DNA of 64,000 nt. It comes from Phoronis australis (taxonomy: Eukaryota; Phoronida; Phoronidae). The first letter of the stretch is position 1, and the number at the start of each line of letters is the position of its first letter. Below are positions 39,601 to 53,100 of the stretch, piece after piece. The stretch lies in NCBI GenBank assembly GCA_002633005.1, contig NMRA01000001.1:1962933-2026932 (forward strand), in the 5' to 3' direction. Made by a program: the position numbers and the translations under genes. The notes beneath the pieces are model-generated. The model did not search any database. It had not been told where the DNA came from and saw only the letters and a program-made list of their open reading frames with translations.

Positions 39601-42600
39601 GACGTTATCCTCCGGTTCTCAGATGGATTCATGGTATTTTGCGCCACCTAGTGGCTATTTGTACTGTTTTCGAATCTGCACCTCTGTCAACCAAACCAAT
39701 CTAAGAATGATTGTGAAAATTGGCAAAAATTTCCTGCTGTTGACAACAGATGGCAGTGACTTTTAGATGGATTCGACAAACGCTATGTCCTCTAGTGGCA
39801 ATTCAATTTTTTCCATTTTCCTCTTTCTCTAATTCATGCGCCTTGACAATTTTATCAAATTTGGTAGTAAATAGCTTTCTATTGAAACTGGCCATTTCTG
39901 TGATACAAATAAACTCTCCTAGAAGCACACCATTTGCGGTGCATTCATGGGCACATTTCAATGCTCCGCGTTACTCTTAATTTAGTCTCACCTCGCGCTA
40001 GCTGCTAGCCAGCTTGCCATTGGCGAATTCTGAGCAACACTTGCAATTCTGAGCAACACTTGCAATGTTAGAGCTAAGTCCATTCACCAACTTTGTGAAT
40101 GCTTTTCAACTTGACAACAAAAATTCGGGAGACTTACTTGGGTGTCGACTAACAGGCAACTCGAATCAAGTCGCCCCTGCCCGATTGTTTTTAGGTCAAC
40201 ATCAATGAAATGCCCATGTGACGGGCCTACCCCCGACTTAACTTGGGGGTTGGGGAATCCCTGCTCAATTTGTTTTTAAAGTGAACGCCATTAAAATGCC
40301 CGTGTGACTGGCCCACCACGAGGCAACCCAGGGATAGAGAGAAAGTACATATTTGGTTAAGAATTTTTGAAAATCGCTAAAAGTTTTCAGATGCTTTAGC
40401 CATTTTGGCTAATACCTTTAAAAGTCTAATACGAGCCTAGTTAGTATTTTGAACTGAGCTCCCAATGTTGATTCTGCCTCAAAAGCAGTGTAGCTGTCAA
40501 CCAAATTGGGAATTGGCTGATTTCCTGCACAACTGCAAACGAGCCTAGATGTAGTCATGTTCGTGGTTGATTTGTTAAATGTTATTATGTCTCATTCTGA
40601 ATTGACGAATAGGCCCAAATCAGGTGCGTTACATACTGTTGTTACAACTGATATGTTTTGTAAATATGTAAACTCACTGGGGGACGAGTTTGAACGTTTC
40701 AGTCAACTACAATCAACTTTCATCAACAAAGGAGGCACCTTGCACGCTTACATTTTATGTCAGACTAAAAGATCCTACTTATGTGGGCAAACATTCTTGT
40801 GTTATTGATAGAATCTTGTGTTACCAAGACGCCTCGCACACATACGTAGGAGAGACCAAGCGTAATATGGATGTTAGACTTAAAGAGCGTATTAAGAAAC
40901 TGGATAAACCTACAGCTGTTAGTGAATACATGATCGTGAGCGGCCATTTCATCTCCATGGAGAACGTTAACATTATTGAAAAGGAGTCTGAATTGGTACT
41001 CACATAAGATCAAAGAGTCTATCACGATCTGTACTCAGTACCCCCCCTTGAACCGTGACCTAGGCGTCAAATTACCTCCCTTGTACACTCAACTATTAAG
41101 AACACAAGCGCCATGGGGACTTCATTCACTGACAACAGCTGATTGCAGTAAGCTGAAATGTTCGAACTTGTCTCCCCTGGTAAGCGAGTTTACATATTTA
41201 TAACATGACATCAGGAGACAATGAACAATCTGTTTTATCAATTGATATGTGGTTTGTATAGATGAACAATGTACTTGTCTGTATAATAAATGGATACTAG
41301 TACTGCTACTATACTATCCTACGTGTTATCTGGATTGTATTCAGTTCTCAATTTTAACTTTGTGATTCTTACTACGCAGCAATGAAAGTGCGGTAATGTG
41401 TAAAATTTTTGTTTCTATTTTAGCGTAACGAAAGAGAAGCCGTTGACAAATATGCGCTTCGTTGTTACCAAGACAAATAAATCGAGCGGCGAAGTGAAGA
41501 AAGCCATTGAAGACTTGGGTGGCATTGTGGTCTCCAAAGTGGACAACATGGTGGCGGCTGTAATTAGTACTGAAGGTAACAACATGCTTCCAATGTTTCT
41601 CTTGGCAGCGGTCTCAGAAGGCTCTTGACCCTAAGTCGTTGTAGTCCTAGGACCCGTTCCAAGAAAACTGACTAAATTTAAGTCAATTTTAAGATAAAAA
41701 CTTCAATTTGTCTTAAGTCCGTTCCGAGAAAGTGATCTTCAGTTTGACTTAAGTTTTTTGCTTAATTTTGTCTTCAGTTTGACTAACTTACCCGATGTGG
41801 AACTTGAGACAAATCTTAGACTTAAGTCAAAAATAAACTTAGTCAATTTCTTGGAAAGAGCCTCTGTGTTCCAGGCTTGCTGAATTTAGTCCTTTGAAAG
41901 ATGTCTTACCGTATACTTTGTAGCTTGAAATTTGTTTACATTGTCACGCGCTAAACCAGATTTGATTCATGTTGTATCTGTGGACATGGGAGCATGCAAC
42001 AACAATGTTCCTTTTAAGTATGCTTCATAAAAATAATGAAAAACTATACTGTTTGTGAAATTCTTGAAGTTAATTAAGGCTTTCTGCAGATCTTTGTGTT
42101 TTTATGAGATTTTATTTGCCAGAAATAACTTGCTCAACTCCGTGACGAGGGAAACAACTTAAATGTTTGCAGATGAGGTTGAGAAAAGTAGTACAAAGGT
42201 CAAACAGGCCAAGAAAGCAGACGTTCATGTTGTGTCCGAGAAATTTTTGGATGCTGTGAAAAAAGGCGGGGCTGTCATTATGATTCAGCAGTATAGCATC
42301 GCCCCCTGGGGTGGAGACGTAAGTTGGTGCACATTGATAGTGGATGATATCGTGATTCTGATACCGCAAGCTAGTAACACGATTGGAACACGGGTAGCAG
42401 TTGTGTTTCTGTTGATAGCATTGGCGAATAGGCTCGAATTGCTAATCACGCATGTCAGTTTTCTGATTGAAAAGTTGTGGATTCATGTTCAAGGGCTTGT
42501 CACAGCAAGAAATACTTGCATATCTGTCTACATGTTCATGGGATATTCAAATTCTCATACATCTATAGAAGTATCACTGAAATGGGAGACATGTTCAATT

Positions 42601-44102
42601 TCAACAAATGTGGTTACGTTAATCTTCTTTTGGTAATTACCAGCTGGAGGCTTAGAGAGACTAATGTGCACGTGTTTGTGGTTGTGGGGAAATAGAAACG
42701 TATAAAGTCTCATTTCGGATACAAAATAATCACTCACAAACGATGAAAAATCCAATTTCCTAGTCACCGAAACATTGAAATATGTCCCTCAAGTTTTTCT
42801 TCTGTATTTGGGATTTAACTTTATGGAAATTTTTCTTATTTGTCACTTAACTTTGGCATGGTGCTTTGTGGGGAAATCTAAAGCTACTCCAGTACAGAAC
42901 ATTGTCTTTGTCTTTCTGTTAGCATTTGTATCAGCTTGGCTACAGTTATATTCTTTTCTTTAGCCCAACAAGAGAATCCTTGACACAGTGGATGGACCAG
43001 TCGGAAAGCAGTTTAGCAAGAGTGCAGCTTTGGCTAAGAAAGACGGTGAGATGAGCTTGTAAAATGATAATCACATAATGTTCTTTCCGTGTCCCAACAA
43101 AAGAGAGCATTCCTATCAAGATGTGCATGCAACCTACCTAATATATTTACTTAATACCTACATGCATGTGTGGGTTCGTATTACCATCATCTGTGTCGGG
43201 GCTTCCAGCATCCGCTGCGATATCTCCTAATTCTCTAGCAGGATCTTAATGAGATTCGACAGATGTGTTCCTATGAAGCTGACAACAAATGACGGACAAG
43301 TTACGAACTGCTCTACCCATCAAATCACCCAGAGGATTATTATGAAAATCGGTAGATGTCATCCCACTGACAAGATAATGACTGGCATCGATTTTGGAAT
43401 AGGTACAACTTCTGTGGAGCCTCCTAATGGCATTTTTCCATCTGCTGCTGTGTTTCCAAGCCCCTTGAAGGATCTTAGTAAAATTTGGCAAGTTTATTCC
43501 TTAAACTCGTGAGCAGATGACAACTAGTTTTGGACAGTTCTGAGTACCAATGTACCAAGCCTCCTAGTGGCAATTTGTTTGTATTTATGCGTTTGCCTCA
43601 GTATCCTTGGAGTTCCTTCACAAATTTTAGTGACATTAGACAAATAGTTTTCTAATAAGGAGATGAAGATGTCTTTCCATTTTTGGCTCGTTTGACGCAT
43701 TGTGCACCATCTAGTGGCCATTTTTATGGTCCTAATGAGCACCCTTAGAAGCCTACCGTTTGCAGTGCAGTCATAGGTGTATTTCAACGCTTTGCATTGC
43801 TCTTGTTTTGTTTACTTGAAGTATAATATTTTCTGTAGTTGACTGTGCTGTTCATCTCTCGAAGTTGTAACTGTATCGTTTCTGTATGCGTTCACCTAAT
43901 TTTGCTTTAGATTAGAATATTGTTTCAAAAATGGGAGCCAGATACTCAGTCTGTGCACAGATTACATGTGACTGACACTTGACACTCCCTATAGTATACA
44001 TGCTCTCTGATGACTGTGGTCGGCTCTAGTAAAGAACCATGGACAGATACGGGGCAGACACGTGTGAATACAGGTAGTCTGTTGTGCGAGTACACACATG
44101 TG

Positions 44103-44141
<39 letters not shown>

Positions 44142-47100
44142 TCATACACACACACTTTCACAAATAAGTGGCAGACTAGTGCAGTTCCACACATATCTGC
44201 CATTGGAATCCTCTGATCCTGTAAGTATTCAGCATAGGAAGATACAATTTCTTGTTGTTTGAGATGGTCATTATGAACCACTTTGTAAATATTTATGTAT
44301 TAGCTAGATTGTTATAGGTGTCCTTAGTGTTTTTGAAAGTGCATTTCCCAAGTCTCTGTTGAAATCTTATTTGGGTAACAAATTTCAAACAAGCTGAATC
44401 CACCAAATTTGTCCCAAACAACAAGAAAATTGTTCCTGTTGCGACAAAAATTTTGGCAGAGTAGCCGTACACGGACTTTTCATGATATGCACCATGTCTT
44501 CAGTAGAATTCACAAGGGTCATGCTCTTCTTACAGAGTTGATGTACACAAAAGCAATACCTGACAAGGTGAAGATGATGGTGAAAGGTGGTGCTGCAGTC
44601 GATCCTGATTCAGGTAAGGCAGAGCGTGACATGTATTAATGTAGCAAAGGTTGGGTTTGTTGCTACGGACATTTTATTTACCGTTTTATAGAAGTATCTG
44701 GTGGGAATATTAATCTGCATTAATCCTATTGATTTCTTTCTGTATTGTCACATAACGCTTATGAGACTAAAGCATTTACAGTTTTGAAAAATTAATGCAC
44801 CAATCAAGTTGCGGCTATATCCTTGATTTCTGTCTTTCCAGCAATTCAATATTTTGTTCCAGCTAGTGAACGCACTGGGATCGCATGTAGTAGGAATTTC
44901 AAATGAGCTTTCTGTACCGATTGTGTAATAAAACATGAAACTATGTACACTGCGCTATGTCAGACTCCTACTTACTGCTGCATATGTTCTTGTTAAGTCT
45001 AATGTTTCCCTTGTGCTTTGCTAAGGTCTGGAGGCTGTGGCCCATGTCCTGCAGGATAACGGTGACCCGCTGACCGCCGTCCTTGGTATGGTGGACATAA
45101 GTGCTGGCATGAACTCTTTTTACAAGCTGCAGGTTCTAGAGATGGACAAAAACTCCAGGTACGTTTGTCTAGTCTCTAGCAGGGTAATAGTCTGACATAA
45201 CATGCCCATATTTTGAGAACCAGTTTGATGCCTGTTGTTCAGTGGAGAAAACTGGTTCTCAGAATTCGGCCACGTTATATTGGACCATTACTCTCTAGCT
45301 GGACTGTCTTCAGTGTGAGTACCTTAAGGGGACACTCACCTTTTTTACCAAGGGTCACATTTCTCCAAATATTGCTGAACAGTACAGTAGACTTGGTAGA
45401 ATAGACCACAGTCTCATAAAGGATGCAAGGCATTTTTGAGAACAGCCTTACGATCTTTTATTCAATCTTTTCTTTCCACTTCACACTCCAAGTCAGGTAT
45501 ACCGAAGTGGCTCTCATCCATTCCTTTTCATACATTCATTTACTCACTAGTAAGTACGAGCTAAGAGGAGTAGGAGACACCTTTGTGCAATGCTCGATTG
45601 TCTGCCAGTAAAGCCAGGATTTGAACCCGGGTCTCCCAGATGTGATCCTGAAACTCAAACCACTGAGCCACACTTTTGTACACATCATTTTCAGGTTTCC
45701 GCAACAAGTTTACAACCACTCTGTTTAAATAGTGTGGGTTGCCACCATTTGGAAACCAAACATTGTATAATGACAGATTTCATTGTAGAGTGCAAAATGT
45801 GAATAGAGAATTTGTTATCGTTTTGCATTTTCGATGGAAAAAATGAGCGTTCACCCATCTGTACTTTCAGGTATTACGTGTTCCGGTCGTGGGGACGCGT
45901 GGGCACAACCATTGGAGGCAATAAGACAGAGAAATTTGCTAGCAAGGCAGGTGCGGTAACAGAATTTAGGCGTCTCTATGGAGAGAAAACTGGCAATGAC
46001 TGGAGCGAGAGGAATAACTTTGTCAAATATCCAAACAGATTCTACCCTCTGGAAATAGATTATGGACAGGTACAGTTGTCGTGAACATATTTTTTTCTGC
46101 CACTGAACCATCCCTCCTCTCAACTAGGCAGGTGGTTGAGTTGGTAGAATAACTTGTTCCTTTTTTCATGGTCGGGCACACTTATACTTTCTTTTTAAAA
46201 TTTTTAAAAATTATTGGTTTATCGAATTGACGAAAAAATGGTTTGAGTTGCACGTACACACACAGACACAGAAACGTGCAAACACACTCGTATTTGGTAG
46301 GTCGTGAGAGGGGAAAAGAACTTTGTTTTCACTTAGACCTGAGGTGTTTACTGTTTGATGGAGTAGATGTTGCCGAAGCATCAATGATACTTTTACTGTT
46401 TCTTCAACAGAGTGAAAACAGGAAGCATGTGATTACCCAGAATGCTTTTCTTTGGACTGTTGTTTCAGTGGTGTCATCTTGTGAATTTTGAGCTTGTCAC
46501 TCTGTGCAGTGATCAATTTGGTCCCATTCAATGGTTTTTGTCAGTATGCATATAACTCTGATCATTTTCTACTGGCAATTCATCTTTTAATCTCCTTTTA
46601 TAAGAGCAGTGAAAAAATGCTGGCATGTGCGTTTTTCATGTTTATAAAACATTACAAAACATAATTCAATATGTAGGACATAATCTTCATACTTGGTTTT
46701 GCAATCATAGATTTAACATAATACATATTAAAAACATTTCTGATACTATAGGTAATCATTTCAATTCCAAAAACCATAATCTTCAAGATCTTTCTGTACA
46801 AATAATAGAGAAACTCCAATACCCCAGTACCCCTCACAGACTCAAAAAAGAACAATTTTGGATTAATAAGCTCAACACACTTGAACCTAATGGATTGAAC
46901 GTAAAGACTTCTGAAATTGTTTCCTTTACTTTTTCCGCAACAATGTCTCTTGCTCATTACGCCATAGTGACGAAGGATGTTATTATATCCGAAAATTTCA
47001 GTGATCATTTTTGTTGTTTTATTTACGTTTTTTTATTCTACTTTTCAACAAACAAGTGTATCATTTAGAGGATCTGGATCGCCTCTTTTAGTTTCGGATT

Positions 47101-50100
47101 TATTTTCTACATTATAAAATATATGTCAACCAATATAAATTTTTATACGAAACTTTATGTAACACATTTTAAGGTGACATTGCTGATAACTATGTGATAT
47201 CTATGTACCTGTGTTGGGTTTTTGTATTTTAAGTCCTTAAAATTCCCTGCCATCAAAAGAGTGTTTGTATTTATATTGAATGTTGTTTCAGGAGGAAGAA
47301 GATGTGAAAATGTTAGAGGCCAAAGCTGGTCAAACGTCCAAGCTGGACAAGGCAGTACAAGATCTTGTCAAGCTAATCTTGGACGTTGACAGCATGAAAA
47401 AAGCCATGGTGGAATTCGAGGTGAGGCTTGCTCAAGATTCATTGGTCAAGTGAGGCTTGCTCAAGTTTCATTGGCCAAGTTTGACTTGTTGTCACTGCGT
47501 TATTCCACAAATGATGCAAATTGGCATTTGAGCCCAAATTCACATGCCTTCACGATTTTTTTATTCAACAACTTATTATTTAAAATGACTTATTCTTAGT
47601 TATTAAAATGACACAGACAAAAATTTAATAATTAATAATATTAATAAGTTTGAATAAGTCATTTTAATTAATAAGCTGTTATTCTAAAATTTTTTTTAGA
47701 TTTTGAATAAGTCCTCTCGCTGCTATTAATTGGTCTGGGCTGGTACTTGATTCTGTTCAGAATCTATTTTCGCGCTATGGAAGAATAAAGAAACTGTTAT
47801 TGCTGAAGACTGATTTCAGTTAAATTTTGTTGGCTATTACATCAAATGCAGTATGACTGTCACCGTAATGTGAATCGACAATTTCAAGGTGTGAATACTT
47901 CTTGAAGTTATGAGTTAGCGCTTAGCGGCTTTAAAAGAATTGGATTTACTAAATTCCCTACTACATGGATGATACTTGATGAAACACAAATTGGTATTTT
48001 GTTTTTGTTGTCTGTCATTGATAATAAGCATAGGATTATCACGCAATAGTTCTTGTTTTTTTTGTTTTTTTTTTTCAGTAAAATGTCTTCCGGTTGATGC
48101 ACTCATGATTAATTTACTTCATTTGTGTTAGTAAAATTTGTGAATAGCTTGACGTAAACTCACTGTGTCTGCTTGTGTATTTTCAGATTGACTTAAAAAA
48201 GATGCCCCTTGGAAAACTTTCCAAAAAGCAAATAGAGAAGGCTTACTCTGTTCTGACAGAGTTACAGCAGGTGAGCACACCTTAGTGCTCAATTTGGCTT
48301 CCTACAATATAAACACAAAACATTCTAATGGTTATTTGTTGAGCTATGAATAACAATTTGAACTCTTCTTGATTTGCATTCACTATGTGTAATGCATTTG
48401 ACGCTCTGCTCCACTTTGGTGCCACTGGCTTTTATCATTATTTTCAAACATCGTGGAATTTGCACAGTTACTACGATAATATTTTGTTTGATTTCTCACT
48501 GTGTTTCAGTTACTGGACAAGAAGGAAAGTCCGACTAAGTTCTTGGATGCGTCCAACAGGTTCTACACGTTGATTCCGCATGACTTTGGCATGAAGAAGC
48601 CCCCACTTTTAGACACACAAGATGTTATCAAGGTGGGCACAAGGCGAATATTGGTAGTCATCTGCTCGTGAAGTGTGGTGAGATCACGTGCTCCGTTTGT
48701 TTAAACGCGCTGATATCACTTGCCAGGTTCACAAGATACTCTGATTATTGGGACTCAGTAATTAACATTTGTGAAGATGTCGTAACAGTCAGACAGTTGT
48801 CGATGTCATTATCTTTAAAATTTAATGCGTCAGTTAGGAGGTTGATGTCCCTCCAATGTATGTTTGTAACTTGTGCCCGTCACAAATTATTTAAAGTTGA
48901 GTGTCCTGCACGCTGTGCAAAATTACGAGGAAAAAGCCTCTGAGGCAAAACATGTTGCCGTGCAAATAAAGTGCAGTCTGTTTGGTTGATATCTCACTCA
49001 AATGGGAGCTCATCGCAGAAAAGGTGTGGATTGGCTTGCATATTTTAGGATATGTTTGATCTTAGAAACATTGATTTTGTGGTCAGTTCAATTGACAGTT
49101 AGCAATTGCTTATTTGGTGTCAGTAATTGTACACAGTTTACTAAGCATCTGCAACACTGTTGCTCAATACATTTGATTCGTGACTTCAGAATCAAATAGT
49201 ATTACGTTCACATAAGTGGCGAAAATGCTAGCGAATTACCTCTACACATGTTTGTCTTTTGAAGTAAGCGGTCTGGCTACAAAAGTGCTAGTGGAAACGT
49301 CAGTCATTTTGGGGTAACTCAACCTCCTGCAAAGCGCCAGTAAGTGATCTTTGCAACTGGTCACATTATTGGCATTTTTGCTGCGAGTTTCAGCCAGTTT
49401 GTGAACCAAGTAACACTGTCCTTGTTGTACAGAACATTGAGTTGTTTGTCACTGATTTTCACTGGAGGGTAACCCTTGGTAATTACTATTTGACCGTGGT
49501 TTCTAGGCTAAGATCGACATGCTTGATAATTTACTGGAGATCGAAGTGGCCTATAAACTGTTGAAGGCTGGAAATGAAGAGGGTAAACATCCTATAGATG
49601 CGCATTACGAGCAACTCAAAACAAAGATAAAGGTATGTACATGCTGATATGAAATACAGTATAACTCTAGAATTATTTGCGGAGCTACCTTGATATGTTC
49701 CACTGGTGAAACTATCAATCTTGTCTCTTGTGTTTTTAAGGTTCTTGACAAGGAGTCTGATGAGTTCAAACGCATTGTGGAGTTTGTGTCCAATACACAC
49801 GCTGCTACGCATAACACTTACGAACTGGAAGTAGAGGAGGTGAGACTGCTAGGCTGCGTTGTTGAAAATGCATACAGCGTCTATATTGTTACAAGTTTTG
49901 TACCCCTTGTTCCTAGGAATGGTATATGGCTTTGCACAAATCTACCAGTTTATCAGTGGATCAAACATGTCCATTCATAACAAGAAAACACGACACAGTT
50001 GTGATCCGCAGACGTGATTCGGTGGTTGGTCCTGACATGTAGATGACCCCTATCAATGATGGGATTTGCTTGTCAAAGTTCAAGGACATATGAAAATCTT

Positions 50101-53100
50101 TCCAATTGATAAATAAATGGAACATGTCCAGAGCTATAATTGTCCTCAAACTTTTTTCCTCGAACTTGGTGCAGAAACTGATCCCATGAAATGATTCCCT
50201 ATTGATTTTGAGAGAAAAAGTGAGTCTTAATGATTGTTGTAGGAGTGATCTTGTGCCGAGATGAAGTAGAATCACTATTTAACACCATTTAAGGAACAAG
50301 GGGCACATTCCCTTATTCAGAATTGCATTGTTCGCAATATATGTAGTGACCATATAAAGTCAGCTTATTGTGAACGTTCCTAAGCAGGCCCCGCGTTTTG
50401 AGAACCAGTTTTCTCCACTCAGTTATGGGCAACAATCTGGTTTCCAATGTCTGAGACCCCTAAGTGTATTATGTCATAATGCCTTGCCATTTGATGTCGT
50501 CTAGTTGAATCCTTTTACTATGATCTACGACTTCAATACCTACAGGTGTTCACTATTGCACGAGAGGGTGAGAAGTCTCGCTACCGCCCATTTAGAGATC
50601 TACATAACCGCCAACTGCTATGGCACGGCTCACGCATGACCAACTGGGCGGGTATTCTGTCCCAGGGTCTGCGTATAGCACCTCCAGAGGCTCCTGTGGT
50701 ATGTGAACACACCAGGTGGAGTTATGAAGAGATTAAAAATAGTCGAGTAGATGCCCATTTCACAACTAGCGAGAGTAAAAAGTTACATTCTGATATACCA
50801 TGGTTTTCAAGAAATGAGGTGACATATTTTGTGGTTGAAAATTGGCGAAAAATTGTAAAAGCACAATTTAAGTTAGTTCATTCATTTACAAATTTTCTTC
50901 TGATTTTCTGCACTTCTTTCACCATAACTTCAACTTAACTGAACATTTTTAAATTGTTAAGGTTTTTGTCAATGTTCTCAAAACAGCTTTGTTTTACCGT
51001 GAATTCTCCTTTTTCATCAGATCACTTATTTCACCATGTAATGCACATCAGGGTTATGGTTATAATTCAGTGCTGTTGTCAATGATCAGCAAAGCTTGTG
51101 TATTGATTGCTGTGACTCCCTCTTTGCATTACAGACGGGCTACATGTTTGGTAAGGGTATATATTTCGCTGACATGGTGTCAAAGAGTGCAAACTACTGC
51201 CGGGCCACCAGGTCTAACCCCATTGCCTGCCTGATGCTATGTGAGGTCGCCCTTGGCAACATGTGAGTACAAAACTGGCAAATCTTGCTGCTAGTTAGAT
51301 TGTTCATTAAGTTACGGGAAAACTCTAAGGCCAGTAGTTTTTGTAAAGTGCTAAAAAAATTTTCTTATGCATGTTGGTGAAATTACAAATCAGGAATGTT
51401 TCGGTGTTGTTTTCTAATGATTCGCCAACGAACTTCTGGTTTTTTTTTTAGTTTTGCCACGTTTTTGACAAAACTTGAGTTCTTTGCGACTTGATTTCCT
51501 GGATTCTCTTTACAGCAAAAAGAGCTGCCGTATTCACATATCACACTGATCCGTAAATCTTGTGCTGTAAAAGTAGTACCTTAAAGATTTGAATTTGTCA
51601 AAAATATAAATTGTCATTACAACTTTTTCTGTGTTGTTCCTGCACATATTTTAAAGCCTAATTTCCAATGCGTATTTTCAGTTTCGTTGTCAGTGCTCCT
51701 TGCTTCATGATTTTCATGCGCCCACATATTTATTTGTGAGGGCATTATTCTGTCATCCCTGTCCGTCCGTCCAACGTCTGGCATCCGCTGCTCTATCTCT
51801 AAGTTCATGTATGTTCATGAAATTTTGTAGATATGTTCCTTTCGTGGATGGGATGGCATGTGCGAATTTTCGAATGGATCGGACTACCGGCGTGTTGCCT
51901 AATGGCAATTTATTTTTTTTTACGTTTACCTCAGTATCTGCAGAGGTCCTTAACAGATTTTCATGAACTTTACCAAATGGGTATCTAGTAGTGAGATGAC
52001 GCTACCTTCTGGTTTTCAGATGGATTCAATGCTTTTTGCGTTATCTAGTGGCCATTTTTATTGCTTCTTAGTCTGTTTTTTGGCGTCGGCCTCTTTATCA
52101 ACCAAACCACTCTAAGGATGATTGTGAAAATTGGCATGTATGTTCCTACTGTGAAGAAGACACTAGATGATGATGATTTTTGGATGATTTCCACTCCTGC
52201 TAGTGGTACTTTTTTTGCTTCCATGGCTGTATCGTAAACCTTCTGCAGGATTTTATAAAAATTTGGCAGTTGTGTTCCTGTGCGACTGATGACAGATGAC
52301 GATGAATTTCGGACCAATTCAAATATCGCTGTGCCCCCTAGTGATAATTTTAGTTTTTTTACATTTGCCTCTGTGTCTTCGGGGTTTCTTGATGGATTTT
52401 TATGAAATTCAGCAGATAGGTTTTTAATAAAAAGGCAATGATGCCATTGCATTTTCGGACGAATTCGTAGGATTTTACAGATTTTATGCCACCATGTGGC
52501 AGTTTTTGTTATCTTTTCAAAATGTGGCAGATGGGCTCCTATAGAGAGGGTAACAGATGATGTTGAGTTTCAGACCGATTGGACTATAGCTGTGCCCCCT
52601 AGTGTCAATTGCTTTTTTATGTTTGTCTCTACATCTTAGGAGTTCCTTGGCTTATGTTCATGAAATTTGCCTTGTGCATTACAGAGATAGTCCCAATTTG
52701 GATGCATTTGACGCATTTTGCGCCATCTAATGGCCATTTTTATGATACTAAAATCACCCATAGAAGTACACTGTTTGTGGTGCTGTCATGGCCACATTTC
52801 AATGCTCGGCACTGCTCTTGTTTAATCACAGGTCATGAATAATTTCTATGACAAAGCATTTTGTAATACACTTCACCTGGGGGTGATCTTTGCAAACCTT
52901 TTCGTTTACACAGTCATTACTTTGTTCATAATCTAATCATGTATTGTCCACAGGCATGAGCTCACAGCTGCTGACTATATTACCAAGTTGCCCAAGGGCA
53001 AACATTCCACTAAAGGCATTGGCATGACAACGCCCAACCCTAGTGAGGCCTTCACATCACCAGATGGTGTCATATACCCCATGGGGAAAGGCATCAAGGC

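Noticed and set aside
43946-44281. Minus-strand ORF with CVCVCVCVC
   Set aside because: Translation of the (CA)n microsatellite.
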